Shown here: piece after piece, positions 17,040-24,832 of the stretch
Layout of the letters: each line of letters opens with the position of its first letter
Numbering within the stretch: position 1 is the first letter of the stretch
DNA from: Streptomyces sp. NBC_01460
Lineage (GTDB): Bacteria; Actinomycetota; Actinomycetes; Streptomycetales; Streptomycetaceae
Assembly: GCF_036227405.1 (NCBI RefSeq)
Contig: NZ_CP109473.1
Span: 3,162,001 to 3,226,000 of the forward strand
DNA: 64,000 bases
Direction of reading: 5' to 3'
Notes under the pieces: generated by a model
Databases searched by the model: none
Seen by the model: only the letters and a program-made list of their open reading frames with translations
Told to the model about the DNA's origin: nothing
Translations under genes and position numbers: made by a program

Positions 17040-18464
17040 ATGACCCAGCAGCCCGTGCAGACAGGAGCCGCACCCGTGCGGACCGGACCCGCCCCCGTGC
17101 GGCCGCCCGCCGGCCCTCGTGCGGCCCACCGTCCCGGCGCGACCCTCGCCGTGACCAGCGCCGCCACCGCCGTCGCGCTGATGAACTACACGGCGCCCAT
17201 GGCGGCGCTCCCCGCCCTCTCGGCCGCCTTCGCCACACCGCCCGCCGCACAGGCCTGGCTCCTCAACGGAGCCCCGCTCGGCCTCGCGGTCCTGCTGCTC
17301 GTCGCGGGGAGCCTCGCCGACGACTTCGGCCGCCGCAGGCTCTTCCTCATAGGCACCCTCGGCCTCGGCCTCACCACCGCCCTCGCGGCCCTCACCTCGA
17401 ACACCCTCGGCTTCACCCTCGCCCGGGCGGGCCAGGGCGCCGCGAGCGCGGCGATCCTCGCCGCCAGCCTCGGGCTGCTGGTCGGCGCGTATCCGGCCGG
17501 CCACGCGCGGATCAGGGCGATGGGCGTCTGGGGAGCGTTCGTGAGCGCCGGGATCGCCCTCGGCCCGCTCCTCGCGAGCTCGCTCGGCCAGATCGACTGG
17601 CGCCTGACCTATCTCGCCCTGGGCGTCGGCGCGCTCGTCACGGCGGCCTTCGCCTTCCCCGCACTCACCGAGTCCCGCGCACCCCGCCCCGGGCGCCCCG
17701 ACCTGGCGGGCGCCGCCGTGCTCGGACTGGCGATGACCGCGCTGCTGACGGCCCTGACGCTCGGCCGCGACGGCTGGCTGCGCACACCGGTCGGGCTGCT
17801 GCTGCTCGCGGCCCTCGCCCTGACCGCCGTGTTCGCGGCGGTGGAGCGCCGGGCGGCCGCCCCGCTGATCGTCCTGTCGCTGCTGCGCAGCCGCACCTTC
17901 CTGGCGGCCTCCCTGGGCGGGCTGGTCACGGGGCTCTCGGTGATCGGCCTGTTCAGCTATCTGCCGACCCTCCTGCAGCACTCCCTCGGCCTCTCGGCCC
18001 TCGACTCGGCGTGGCTGTTCCTCCTCTGGTCCGGTGCGGCGTTCGTCGCGGCGCTGCAGTCGCGGCGGCTGACCGGCCGGGTCCCGGCCCGCCACCAGCT
18101 CGCCGCCGGCTTCGCGCTCCACGCGGTGGCGGTGCTCCCGATGCTCGGGACCCTGACCGGGGCGCCGGGCGGCGCGGGGGCCTCGGTGTGGCTGCGTCTC
18201 GTCCCGGCCCTGGTCGTGGCCGGGGCCGGCAGCGGCCTGATCAACGCGGCACTGCCCCGCCTCGCGGTGGAGTCCGTACCGCCGGAGCGGGCGGCCATGG
18301 GGTCCGGGGCCAACAACACCGCCCGCTATCTCGGCTCCTCGGCGGGCGTCGCCCTGACGATCGCGGTGGCGCCGACCGCCGCGGGCGCCGACCGGGCGAT
18401 CCTGCTGTCCGCCGCCGTGGCGCTGGCGGGCACGGCGGGCGTCCTGTTCCTGCGGGAGCGCTGA
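17040..18464 (+). CDS. MFS multidrug-type efflux transporter
   Basis: 474 residues from ATG 17040, preceded by GGAGGGA. A proline-rich cytoplasmic N-terminus with a near-repeat (AAPVRTG, PAPVRPP) leads into about 12-14 membrane helices. MFS motif A appears as GSLADDFGRRRLFLIG and a motif C-like segment as GVWGAFVSAGIALGP; the length and pattern fit drug:proton antiporters of the DHA2 type. It is divergent from the HxlR regulator and probably induced by a toxic or redox-active small molecule sensed by that protein. The substrate is unknown. Confidence 0.9.
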   Translation: MTQQPVQTGAAPVRTGPAPVRPPAGPRAAHRPGATLAVTSAATAVALMNYTAPMAALPALSAAFATPPAAQAWLLNGAPLGLAVLLLVAGSLADDFGRRRLFLIGTLGLGLTTALAALTSNTLGFTLARAGQGAASAAILAASLGLLVGAYPAGHARIRAMGVWGAFVSAGIALGPLLASSLGQIDWRLTYLALGVGALVTAAFAFPALTESRAPRPGRPDLAGAAVLGLAMTALLTALTLGRDGWLRTPVGLLLLAALALTAVFAAVERRAAAPLIVLSLLRSRTFLAASLGGLVTGLSVIGLFSYLPTLLQHSLGLSALDSAWLFLLWSGAAFVAALQSRRLTGRVPARHQLAAGFALHAVAVLPMLGTLTGAPGGAGASVWLRLVPALVVAGAGSGLINAALPRLAVESVPPERAAMGSGANNTARYLGSSAGVALTIAVAPTAAGADRAILLSAAVALAGTAGVLFLRER

Positions 18465-18551
18465 GTGTTCTCCCCGGCGCCGCCGGGCCTTCACCCGCAC
18501 TCCGGTACGCACCCTCTCGCCTCTTCCCCGTCCCGCAGTACCGTGTGGTCC

Positions 18552-19559
18552 ATGCGCCCCGACACGCCTGCCGACCACATCACCGAAGCCGAGCGCCTGC
18601 TGCGCACCGCGGCGCAGTACCCCGAGGACCACGAGCCGCTGTTCCTCCAGGCCGCCGCCCATCTGGAGCTCGCGGGTGAACGCACCCGCGCGAGCGCCCT
18701 CTACGACGAGCTGCTCGGCTCCACCGAGATCGCCGTGGACCGACCGCACCTGGTCAAAGCACTCAAAGCGGCCAACCTCTGGGAGTACGGCCACGAGGCG
18801 GAGGCCCGCGCGATCATCGACGGCATCCGCGCCGCGGGCCCGCTCGACGCGGCACCGTGGGAGATCGCCGCGGAGACGCTCGAGGCGCACGACGAGCTGG
18901 AGGCGGCCCACGACTTCTTCTCGACCGCGCTGAGGCTGCTCCTCGCCCCGGGCGAGGAAGTCCCCTACGCCACCCAGTCGCTGCTGATCGGGCGGCACCG
19001 GGTGCGCAGGCTGATGGGCGTCACCCACGACGCGTGGGACGAGCTCGCGGACGCGCTGCACACGGCCGCCGTCCCGCTGGACGAGCTGCACGACCCGAAG
19101 CGCCTGTGGTCCCTCGGCTCCTCGGACCCCGGCGAGCTGCAGGCGGAGATCACCCGCCTCCGCGCCGAACTGGGCACCTACCGCACGGCGTTGTCCCGCC
19201 CGTTCCCCGTCGCCGTGCTGCACTGGCCCGAGGACGAGCTGCGCGAGCTGCTCACCGCCTATCCGGAGCTGTCCCAGGAGTACGTCTCGCACGCGGACCA
19301 TCTGGCGCGCCTGGAGGCGGCGTTGCGGGACCTGCACGCCGCCGGCACGCCGAATCTCGGCATCGTGACGGGCACGGTCCCCTCCTACGAGGCGTTCGCC
19401 GCGTCGGAGGCCGCGTCCCCGTCCGACCCCGACCTGCTCCCCCAGTACGCCACGACACTGGCGGCCCGCGGCCGGGCGGTCCCGTGGCCCCCGGCGCGCA
19501 GCGCGGCGTGCTGGTGCGGCTCGGGAGACCCGTACCGCGCGTGCCACGGAGCGGCCTGA
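18552..19559 (+). CDS. TPR-like protein with C-terminal SEC-C zinc motif
   Basis: 335 residues from ATG 18552. The first two thirds are helical repeats of TPR type (TEAERLLRTAAQYPEDHEPLF, RTRASALYDELLG, EYGHEAEARAIIDG, EAHDELEAAHDFF). The C-terminus ends in the SEC-C zinc knuckle CWCGSGDPYRACHG. In SecA this motif binds SecB or ribosomes; in stand-alone proteins its partner is unknown. No Shine-Dalgarno sequence is visible and TACCGT lies 7 bases before the ATG, suggesting a leaderless mRNA. Homologues in Streptomyces are annotated only as SEC-C domain proteins. Confidence 0.88.
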   Translation: MRPDTPADHITEAERLLRTAAQYPEDHEPLFLQAAAHLELAGERTRASALYDELLGSTEIAVDRPHLVKALKAANLWEYGHEAEARAIIDGIRAAGPLDAAPWEIAAETLEAHDELEAAHDFFSTALRLLLAPGEEVPYATQSLLIGRHRVRRLMGVTHDAWDELADALHTAAVPLDELHDPKRLWSLGSSDPGELQAEITRLRAELGTYRTALSRPFPVAVLHWPEDELRELLTAYPELSQEYVSHADHLARLEAALRDLHAAGTPNLGIVTGTVPSYEAFAASEAASPSDPDLLPQYATTLAARGRAVPWPPARSAACWCGSGDPYRACHGAA

Positions 19560-19612
19560 GTAGGGCCCGGCCCTCCCCTGCCTGAGAAGGGCCCGGCCCC
19601 CTGCCTGAGGGA

Positions 19613-19638
19613 GGCCTCCCCCTGCCGAGGGGGAGGCC
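19613..19638. terminator. Terminator between convergent genes
   Basis: A 10-bp stem, GGCCTCCCCC with GGGGGAGGCC, around loop TGCCGA. It lies between the SEC-C gene and the substrate-binding lipoprotein gene. The surrounding 19560-19645 also contains repeated GGGCCCGGCC-like blocks. Confidence 0.78.
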
Positions 19639-19648
19639 GGGCCCGCTC

Positions 19649-21085
19649 TCACCGGCCCGCGAACACGTCCCGCAGCGCGCTGTCCAGCTTCGAGGCGGCC
19701 TCGTCGACGTCCGGCCTCTCGGCCGCCAGCAACGCGTGCACCTGGGTCTGCAGGACCTGGGTGAACGCGCCGTAGTACGGGGTCCGGGGCCGCTGCACGG
19801 CCTTGGTCAGCGCCGCGCCGAGGGTCTGGATGTACGCGTCACGCTCCGCCTGGGGCTGCTCCTCCCGTATGTCCTCCCCCGTGGCCGCCGCTTTCGGCGT
19901 GGCACCGGCCGGGCGGAGCGCCGCGGCCACTCGGGGCCAGCACTCTTCCTTCTCGCGGTGGTACGCCGAGTCCCGGGTCGCCGCGAAGCCCGCGTCGAGG
20001 AGGCAGCGCTCGCTCTCCCGCGAGGTCAGGAAGGTGATGAGCGCGCGGGCGTCGTCGGCGCGGGGCGAGTCGGCGGTGACGGCGAGGTTCTGCCCGCCGA
20101 GCACCGCCTTCCCCGGCAGCCGGTTCACGTCGTAGGCGTCCGGATCCATGAGGTCGCCCAGAGCCCCGTACGCGTAGGGCCAGTGGCGCAGGAAGACGGC
20201 GCGGCCCTCGACGAAGTCGGTGAGGGACGCGGTCTCGTCGGAGGCGGGCGCGGCAGGCTGGACGCGGCCCCGGTCGACGCGGTCGAGGAGCGTGTCGAGT
20301 CCCTTCCTCAGCTCTTCCGCGTCCGAGGTGTACCGCCCTTCGCTGTCGGTGAGTTCGACGCCCGCGTCGGCGAAGGCCTCGACGGTGTTGACGGTCAGCC
20401 CCTCGTACTGCTTCAGCTGGGTGGTCCATCCCGCCCGCTCGTCGGGGCGGACCGGGTTCAGTTCGAGGGTCTTGACCGAGGAGTAGAGCTGGTCCCACTT
20501 CCACGTGGCGGTGGGGAGCCTGTCCGCCGCCATGGCCCGCGTCAGCAGGTCGGTCCGGTAGTAGAGGAGTCCCACGTCGGTGTTGAACGGCCGGGCGTAG
20601 GAGCGGCCCTTCCAGACGGTGGTGGCGTGCACCCGCCGGATGAAGTCGAGGGCGTCGTCGGCTGCGGCACCCGATTCCGGGACGGGCATCGGGCTGATGA
20701 GTCCGGCCTCGGCGAATTCGGGGATCCAGGTGATGTCGAGGTTCACCACGTCGTAGCGGGCGCTGCCGGACTGGAGGGCGCCGAGGAGCTGGCTGCGCTG
20801 CTGGTCGGCGCCCCCGGGCAGCTCGACGAGCTTGGCCTGCCGGTCCTTCGACCCCGCGTGCCTGCGGTTCCATTCCTCGATGAGCTGCTGCCGTACGCTG
20901 CCGGATCCGGTGACGTCGAGGCCGCTGGCGACGACGAGGGGGCCCTCGGCGGCCGGCCCCTCCGCGCCGGACCCCTGTGTCCGCTCCGGTCCTCCCGTAC
21001 AGGCTGCGGACACGAGGGCGAGCAGGCAGCCGAGGAGGACGCCCGTCCTGGCCCGGTGGCCGCCGTGCCGAGTGCCGTGGCTCAT
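19649..21085 (-). CDS. Extracellular family 1-type solute-binding lipoprotein (third gene of caspase operon)
   Basis: 478 residues. A signal peptide ends in lipobox LVSAACTGG, so the protein is tethered outside the membrane. The body is a sugar-type ABC solute-binding protein: NRRHAGSKDRQAKLVELPGG, YDVVNLDITWIPEFAEAGLI, ARPFNTDVGLLYYRTDLL, and VEGRAVFLRHWPYAYGAL. No ABC permease or ATPase gene is nearby. Its ATG overlaps the stop of the caspase gene (ATGA), so it is translationally coupled to a protein that carries its own substrate-binding-like domain. I infer that it delivers or presents a ligand to that receptor rather than feeding a transporter. Confidence 0.87.
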   Translation of the reverse strand: MSHGTRHGGHRARTGVLLGCLLALVSAACTGGPERTQGSGAEGPAAEGPLVVASGLDVTGSGSVRQQLIEEWNRRHAGSKDRQAKLVELPGGADQQRSQLLGALQSGSARYDVVNLDITWIPEFAEAGLISPMPVPESGAAADDALDFIRRVHATTVWKGRSYARPFNTDVGLLYYRTDLLTRAMAADRLPTATWKWDQLYSSVKTLELNPVRPDERAGWTTQLKQYEGLTVNTVEAFADAGVELTDSEGRYTSDAEELRKGLDTLLDRVDRGRVQPAAPASDETASLTDFVEGRAVFLRHWPYAYGALGDLMDPDAYDVNRLPGKAVLGGQNLAVTADSPRADDARALITFLTSRESERCLLDAGFAATRDSAYHREKEECWPRVAAALRPAGATPKAAATGEDIREEQPQAERDAYIQTLGAALTKAVQRPRTPYYGAFTQVLQTQVHALLAAERPDVDEAASKLDSALRDVFAGR

Positions 21086-23757
21086 TCCGCGTCCCCCGTA
21101 CCGGCCTTGGCGACCTCTGCCGCCAGCTCGGCCGCGATGTCGTCGGCCGGGTCCAGGCAGCGTCCGCCGCTCGCCACGGCCAGCCGCTCACCGAACCGGC
21201 CCGGTGTGCACGCGCCGTCCTGGAGCGAGACCGTCACGATCCTGACGAGCGGCGTCCGTGCGGCCAGAGCGGCCAGCCTCTTCTGCTCCTTCTCCGCGAC
21301 ACTCTCGAAGTCCTCCCCGTCGGTGACGAGGACGAGCAGCCGCGGCTGCTCCGTCTCGGCCGAACCGGTACGCAGGGTGCTGAGCGCGGCCTCCATACCG
21401 TCCGCGAAACGGGCGTCGAGACCCACCGCCTTCGCGCCCGCGACGGCCCGCTGTGCGTCGGCCCGGGAGTTCTTCCCGAACTCCAGGAGATCCGCGGCCG
21501 GATCCCCTTCCCGGACCGCCGCCGTCCGCACCCCGTATTCGTCCCGGGATCCCAGGGAACTCATCGAGCGCGCCACCAGCGCCTTGGCGCCGCCGGTGCC
21601 GTCCCAGACCCGCTTGTCGGCCATCGAGGTCGAGTTGTCGAGCAGGTAGAGCACGCGGCCGGGTCCGAGCGCGTCCCGGTAGCGGCTCAGGGTGGCGTTC
21701 AGCGACGCGAAGACATCCCTGCCCGTGCCGGTCTTCGGGAGCTCCTCGTGCACAGCCGTGGCGTTGTCCTCGGACCGCAGCACCGAGGACGTGCCGGGCG
21801 GGGCGGGGCCGTCCTTCGCTGCTCCCCGGAACCCGTCGTCGGTGAAGCGCTTCTGCGCGGCCGGGTCGGTGACCAGCCAGTCGTAGAAGTCCTCGACGGC
21901 ATCCGCCCGGGCGTCGGCGTCCCGGTCGGCCCCCGCCCAGGTGACCCGGACGAAGGGCAGGTCCAGCATCGGCACGTCGGCCGGGTAGTGGGCGACGCGG
22001 TGCGCCAGCGCCTCCGTCGCGCAGTCGGGGCGCCCCGGCTCACCGGCCGACAGGTTGAACTGCGCGAGCGTCTGCTCCGGCACGAGGACCGCCGCCCGGT
22101 CCTCCACCGTGTGGAGCGTGCCGTCGGCCAGCTCGCACATCAGGTCCCTCGCGGTGGAGGGCACGGCCGGCAGCGCCTGCGCCATGCCCTGCTCGACCGT
22201 GGACGCCTGCCCGGCGCTGGAGGAGGCGTAGAGCGCGTGGGTCGCCAGCAGGGCGCCCTCGGTGCCCTCGGGGTCGGGGCGCAGGATCTCCACCGTGTCG
22301 GGCTGGGCGGTCTCCAGCCCGGTGATGATGGCGCCGAGCGGATCGTCGGTCTGCAGGGACTGCGCCAGGGCGAGGGTGTCCGGCACGCCGAGGACCATCG
22401 GCGTGTAGGCGACGGAGCCCAGCCGGTCGAGGTCCACGACGCTCCTCCCCTCGCTCGCCGTGGCTGCGGTGGAGGCGTCACCGCCGCTCGCCCCCTCGGC
22501 CGTCGCCCTCTGCCACGCGGTGCCGGCGGCCGGGATCCAGATGTCCGGCTGCGCGCCGATGTCCCGCTGCGGCCGCGGGCAGTCGCCGGAGGCCGGGCAG
22601 GTGGCGGGCGGTTCCTGCCAGAGGGACGAGGAACGGAAGGCCGCGACGGCGTCGCTCGCCTTGGCGTCGTACACGTTGATGCCGACGGTCCGGCAGCCGT
22701 CGCCGTCCCGCTTGGGATAGGCCTCGGCTGCCTTCAGCACGGTGGGCAGCAGATCGGGGTCGGCGAGCACGCGGAGCTCCAGGGGCGAGGCGCAGGCGCC
22801 GACGCCGGGCCCGCCGAGGAAGTACCACGCTCCCACCCCGACGAGAGCGACGACGCCCGCCGTCGCCAGGGCGGTCGTGCGCGTCACACGGTCGGCAGCC
22901 GCGGACAGGAGACCACCGTGTGACGCCAGGGCGCGTAACCGCGGCCACCATCGCGCGGGCACCGGCTTCTCGTCGTCCTGCTGCCCGTCGTCCGAGTCCG
23001 CGGCGAGTGCCAGCACCACGTCGTCGCCGTGCCGTCGCTCGTCCGGGACCCACGGATGCCCGTCGACCGCCTTGAGCGGCGTCATCGCCCGGCGTATCCC
23101 CGTCACGATGCGGGTGAAGGTGACCGGCTCCCCCACGCCCGTGGTCAGCAACCGGTGCAGCGCGGCCGTGAACTCCGTACCGGTGCCGGGGTCGCCGGGT
23201 GGGATCTCCACGCCCGGCTCCGCCGCGGTGAGCAGGGCGAAGTTCTGTCCGGTGGCCGGGCTGAACGCCCCGAGGGCGTTGCCGGCGAAGCAGCAGTCGA
23301 GGATGACGACGACCCAGTCGGCGCGGGCGTAGCGCAGCTCGGGCATGACGTAGTCACGCCAGGACAGTGTGTCCACGAAGGGGTGACGCCGGTCCCTGGT
23401 CACCCGCGAGTCGGTGAACATCAGGTTGAGGTCGCTGCCGTCGGGGCGCACGATGCCGTGCCCGGCGAAGTAGACCACCAGCAGCCCGGTCACCTCCTTG
23501 CGGGCGTCGGCCAGCGCCTCGCGCACCCGGAGCGGATCGACGGTGGCCGCCGTACCTCCGTCGGCGGGGACCACGACGAGGTCCTCCGGGCGCAGTATCC
23601 CGGTGTGTTCGGCGGTCAGGGCCTCGCGCATCAGCCGGAGGTTCGTCGCGACGGCGGGAAGGTCGTTCCGGGCGCCCTTGTAGTGCTCCACCCCGATGAG
23701 GACGGCCCTGTGCCGCTTGGCCCCGTTCTCCTCGCCGCGCGCGTTGTACGGCGGCAC
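21082..23757 (-). CDS. Transmembrane caspase-like protease fused to substrate-binding and von Willebrand A domains
   Basis: 891 residues, GTG start at 23757 with GGAGAGG upstream. Residues about 15-255 form a caspase/metacaspase domain with the dyad His100 (YFAGHG) and Cys156 (LDCCFAG, aligned to DSCHSG). A single membrane helix spans about 295-314. The remainder should face outwards: a substrate-binding-like domain (about 325-645; LELRVLADPDLLPTVL, QPDIWIPAAG, FYDWLVTDPAAQKRF) and a vWA domain (about 700-885) with an intact MIDAS (DNSTS, Asp707) and VTDGED. The C-terminal two domains resemble the 'substrate-binding and VWA' proteins of actinomycetes; the fusion to a cytoplasmic caspase makes it look like a ligand-gated suicide receptor. 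It lies 5 bp downstream of the EACC1-like gene. Domain calls are by motif; the function is inferred. Confidence 0.87.
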   Translation of the reverse strand: MPPYNARGEENGAKRHRAVLIGVEHYKGARNDLPAVATNLRLMREALTAEHTGILRPEDLVVVPADGGTAATVDPLRVREALADARKEVTGLLVVYFAGHGIVRPDGSDLNLMFTDSRVTRDRRHPFVDTLSWRDYVMPELRYARADWVVVILDCCFAGNALGAFSPATGQNFALLTAAEPGVEIPPGDPGTGTEFTAALHRLLTTGVGEPVTFTRIVTGIRRAMTPLKAVDGHPWVPDERRHGDDVVLALAADSDDGQQDDEKPVPARWWPRLRALASHGGLLSAAADRVTRTTALATAGVVALVGVGAWYFLGGPGVGACASPLELRVLADPDLLPTVLKAAEAYPKRDGDGCRTVGINVYDAKASDAVAAFRSSSLWQEPPATCPASGDCPRPQRDIGAQPDIWIPAAGTAWQRATAEGASGGDASTAATASEGRSVVDLDRLGSVAYTPMVLGVPDTLALAQSLQTDDPLGAIITGLETAQPDTVEILRPDPEGTEGALLATHALYASSSAGQASTVEQGMAQALPAVPSTARDLMCELADGTLHTVEDRAAVLVPEQTLAQFNLSAGEPGRPDCATEALAHRVAHYPADVPMLDLPFVRVTWAGADRDADARADAVEDFYDWLVTDPAAQKRFTDDGFRGAAKDGPAPPGTSSVLRSEDNATAVHEELPKTGTGRDVFASLNATLSRYRDALGPGRVLYLLDNSTSMADKRVWDGTGGAKALVARSMSSLGSRDEYGVRTAAVREGDPAADLLEFGKNSRADAQRAVAGAKAVGLDARFADGMEAALSTLRTGSAETEQPRLLVLVTDGEDFESVAEKEQKRLAALAARTPLVRIVTVSLQDGACTPGRFGERLAVASGGRCLDPADDIAAELAAEVAKAGTGDAE

Positions 23758-23762
23758 GGCCG

Positions 23763-24329
23763 CTAGACCTCTCCGGGCTCGTCGCCGCCGCGCGTTCGGT
23801 TCCGCCCACCGGATCCAGGCCCGGCGTCCGGGCCCCCGTCGCCCCCGGTGCCGGTGTCGGGGCCGGTGCTGGTGCCGGCGTCGTCGGCAGGGGTGGTCCC
23901 GCGGTCACCGTCACGGCCGGTGTCCCGGCTCAGGTCGGAGCCAGGCCCCTGGGGCGGCCCGTCGAGCGTGACGCGGGGCGTCTCCTCGGGATCGGCGAAA
24001 CGGCGCCGGTTGCGCAGCCAGGTCTCCACGGAACGCCACGCGTTCTCGGCCACGGAGCGCGCCAGCTCGACGGAGACGACCAGGATGATGTCCTGGATCA
24101 GCTCCCCGCCCATCGCCTCGGTCTGCGTGAGCGAGTCCGCGCGTTCCAGGGCGAGTTCATCGCCCTCCAGGGCGTCCTCCAGGACCGGGGCGTTCTTCAG
24201 CCAGATGTGCAGGGCTTCGAGGTCGTCGCGCCGGGTGTGCGTCCCGCTGAGGCTGATCCGTAACGCGACTCTCCCCTGCCCCGGCTCCGGCCCGCTCGTG
24301 CCCGCCCCGTCCGTCATTCCTGCCCCCAT
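23763..24329 (-). CDS. EACC1-like effector-associated protein (first gene of caspase operon)
   Basis: 188 residues. Residues about 18-115 follow the EACC1 (effector-associated constant component 1) pattern: RISLSGT, a helix LEALHIWLKN, the EAMGG turn, a hydrophobic helix (IILVVSVELARSVAENAW) and WLRNRR. This small domain is known from comparative genomics as a constant partner of caspase- or trypsin-type effectors in bacterial conflict systems; its biochemistry is unknown. The C-terminal 70 residues are a low-complexity Gly/Asp/Thr/Pro tail, longer than I would expect. It is the first of three tightly packed genes, so it should be made together with the caspase receptor. Confidence 0.78.
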   Translation of the reverse strand: MGAGMTDGAGTSGPEPGQGRVALRISLSGTHTRRDDLEALHIWLKNAPVLEDALEGDELALERADSLTQTEAMGGELIQDIILVVSVELARSVAENAWRSVETWLRNRRRFADPEETPRVTLDGPPQGPGSDLSRDTGRDGDRGTTPADDAGTSTGPDTGTGGDGGPDAGPGSGGRNRTRGGDEPGEV

Positions 24330-24590
24330 CGACCCGCAGCCCTCACCCCTCGGCGGGACTGATCACTGAACATGCAAGTATTTCACGGGCGTTGACACGG
24401 GGCACCCCTTTGTTCCGCTTCGATCGGCGGGCATCCGCGCCCCCTCGGTCAGCCGCTCGTCAGCCGAATTCTCCCCGCCCACCGATCACTTTCCCTCTTG
24501 CCGACGGTCATAGACACCGAGAGACGCACGAGCACCCACGAGCACCTCACGATGCTCGCCACGACGGACTTCACGGATGGGACACAGGAC

Positions 24591-24797
24591 ATGGCCGGAG
24601 CAGTGAAGGGCCCCGCGAGCTACTTCCCCTCGATCGAGAAGAAGTACGGCCGCCCGATCGAGGAGTGGAAGGGCCTCATCCGCTCCTCGCCGCTGACCAA
24701 GCACATGGAGCTCGTCGCCTGGCTGAAGACCGAGCACGGCCTGGGCCACGGCCACGCCAACGCCCTGGTCGCGCACACGCTCGCCGAGGGGGAGTAG
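24591..24797 (+). CDS. Small DUF4287-domain protein
   Basis: 68 residues from ATG 24591. It matches the short DUF4287 proteins of actinomycetes: AGAVKGPASYFPSIEKKYGR, then EEWKGLIRSSPLTKHMELV and GLGHGHANALVAHTLAEG. The core resembles a small helical DNA- or protein-binding unit (YFPSIEKKYGRP, GHGHANALV), but no function is established. Longer in-frame starts exist upstream without a ribosome site. The 260-bp gap before it, towards the EACC1 gene, shows no other gene. Confidence 0.8.
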   Translation: MAGAVKGPASYFPSIEKKYGRPIEEWKGLIRSSPLTKHMELVAWLKTEHGLGHGHANALVAHTLAEGE

Positions 24798-24810
24798 CGC
24801 GGTCGCCGAA

Positions 24811-24831
24811 TCCCGGCGGCCCCCGCCGGGA
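24811..24831. terminator. Terminator between convergent genes
   Basis: TCCCGGCGG and CCGCCGGGA pair around a CCC loop, placed between the DUF4287 stop and the end of the SpoIIE-type gene. Confidence 0.75.
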
Positions 24832-24832
24832 C

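Noticed and set aside
16956..19652. 898-codon open frame on the minus strand, opposite the MFS and SEC-C genes
   Set aside because: Arg/Gly/Glu-rich product with no recognisable protein pattern; an antisense shadow caused by GC-rich third codon positions.
24391..24415. Promoter from TTGACA at 24392
   Set aside because: No -10-like hexamer at 16-19 bases downstream.
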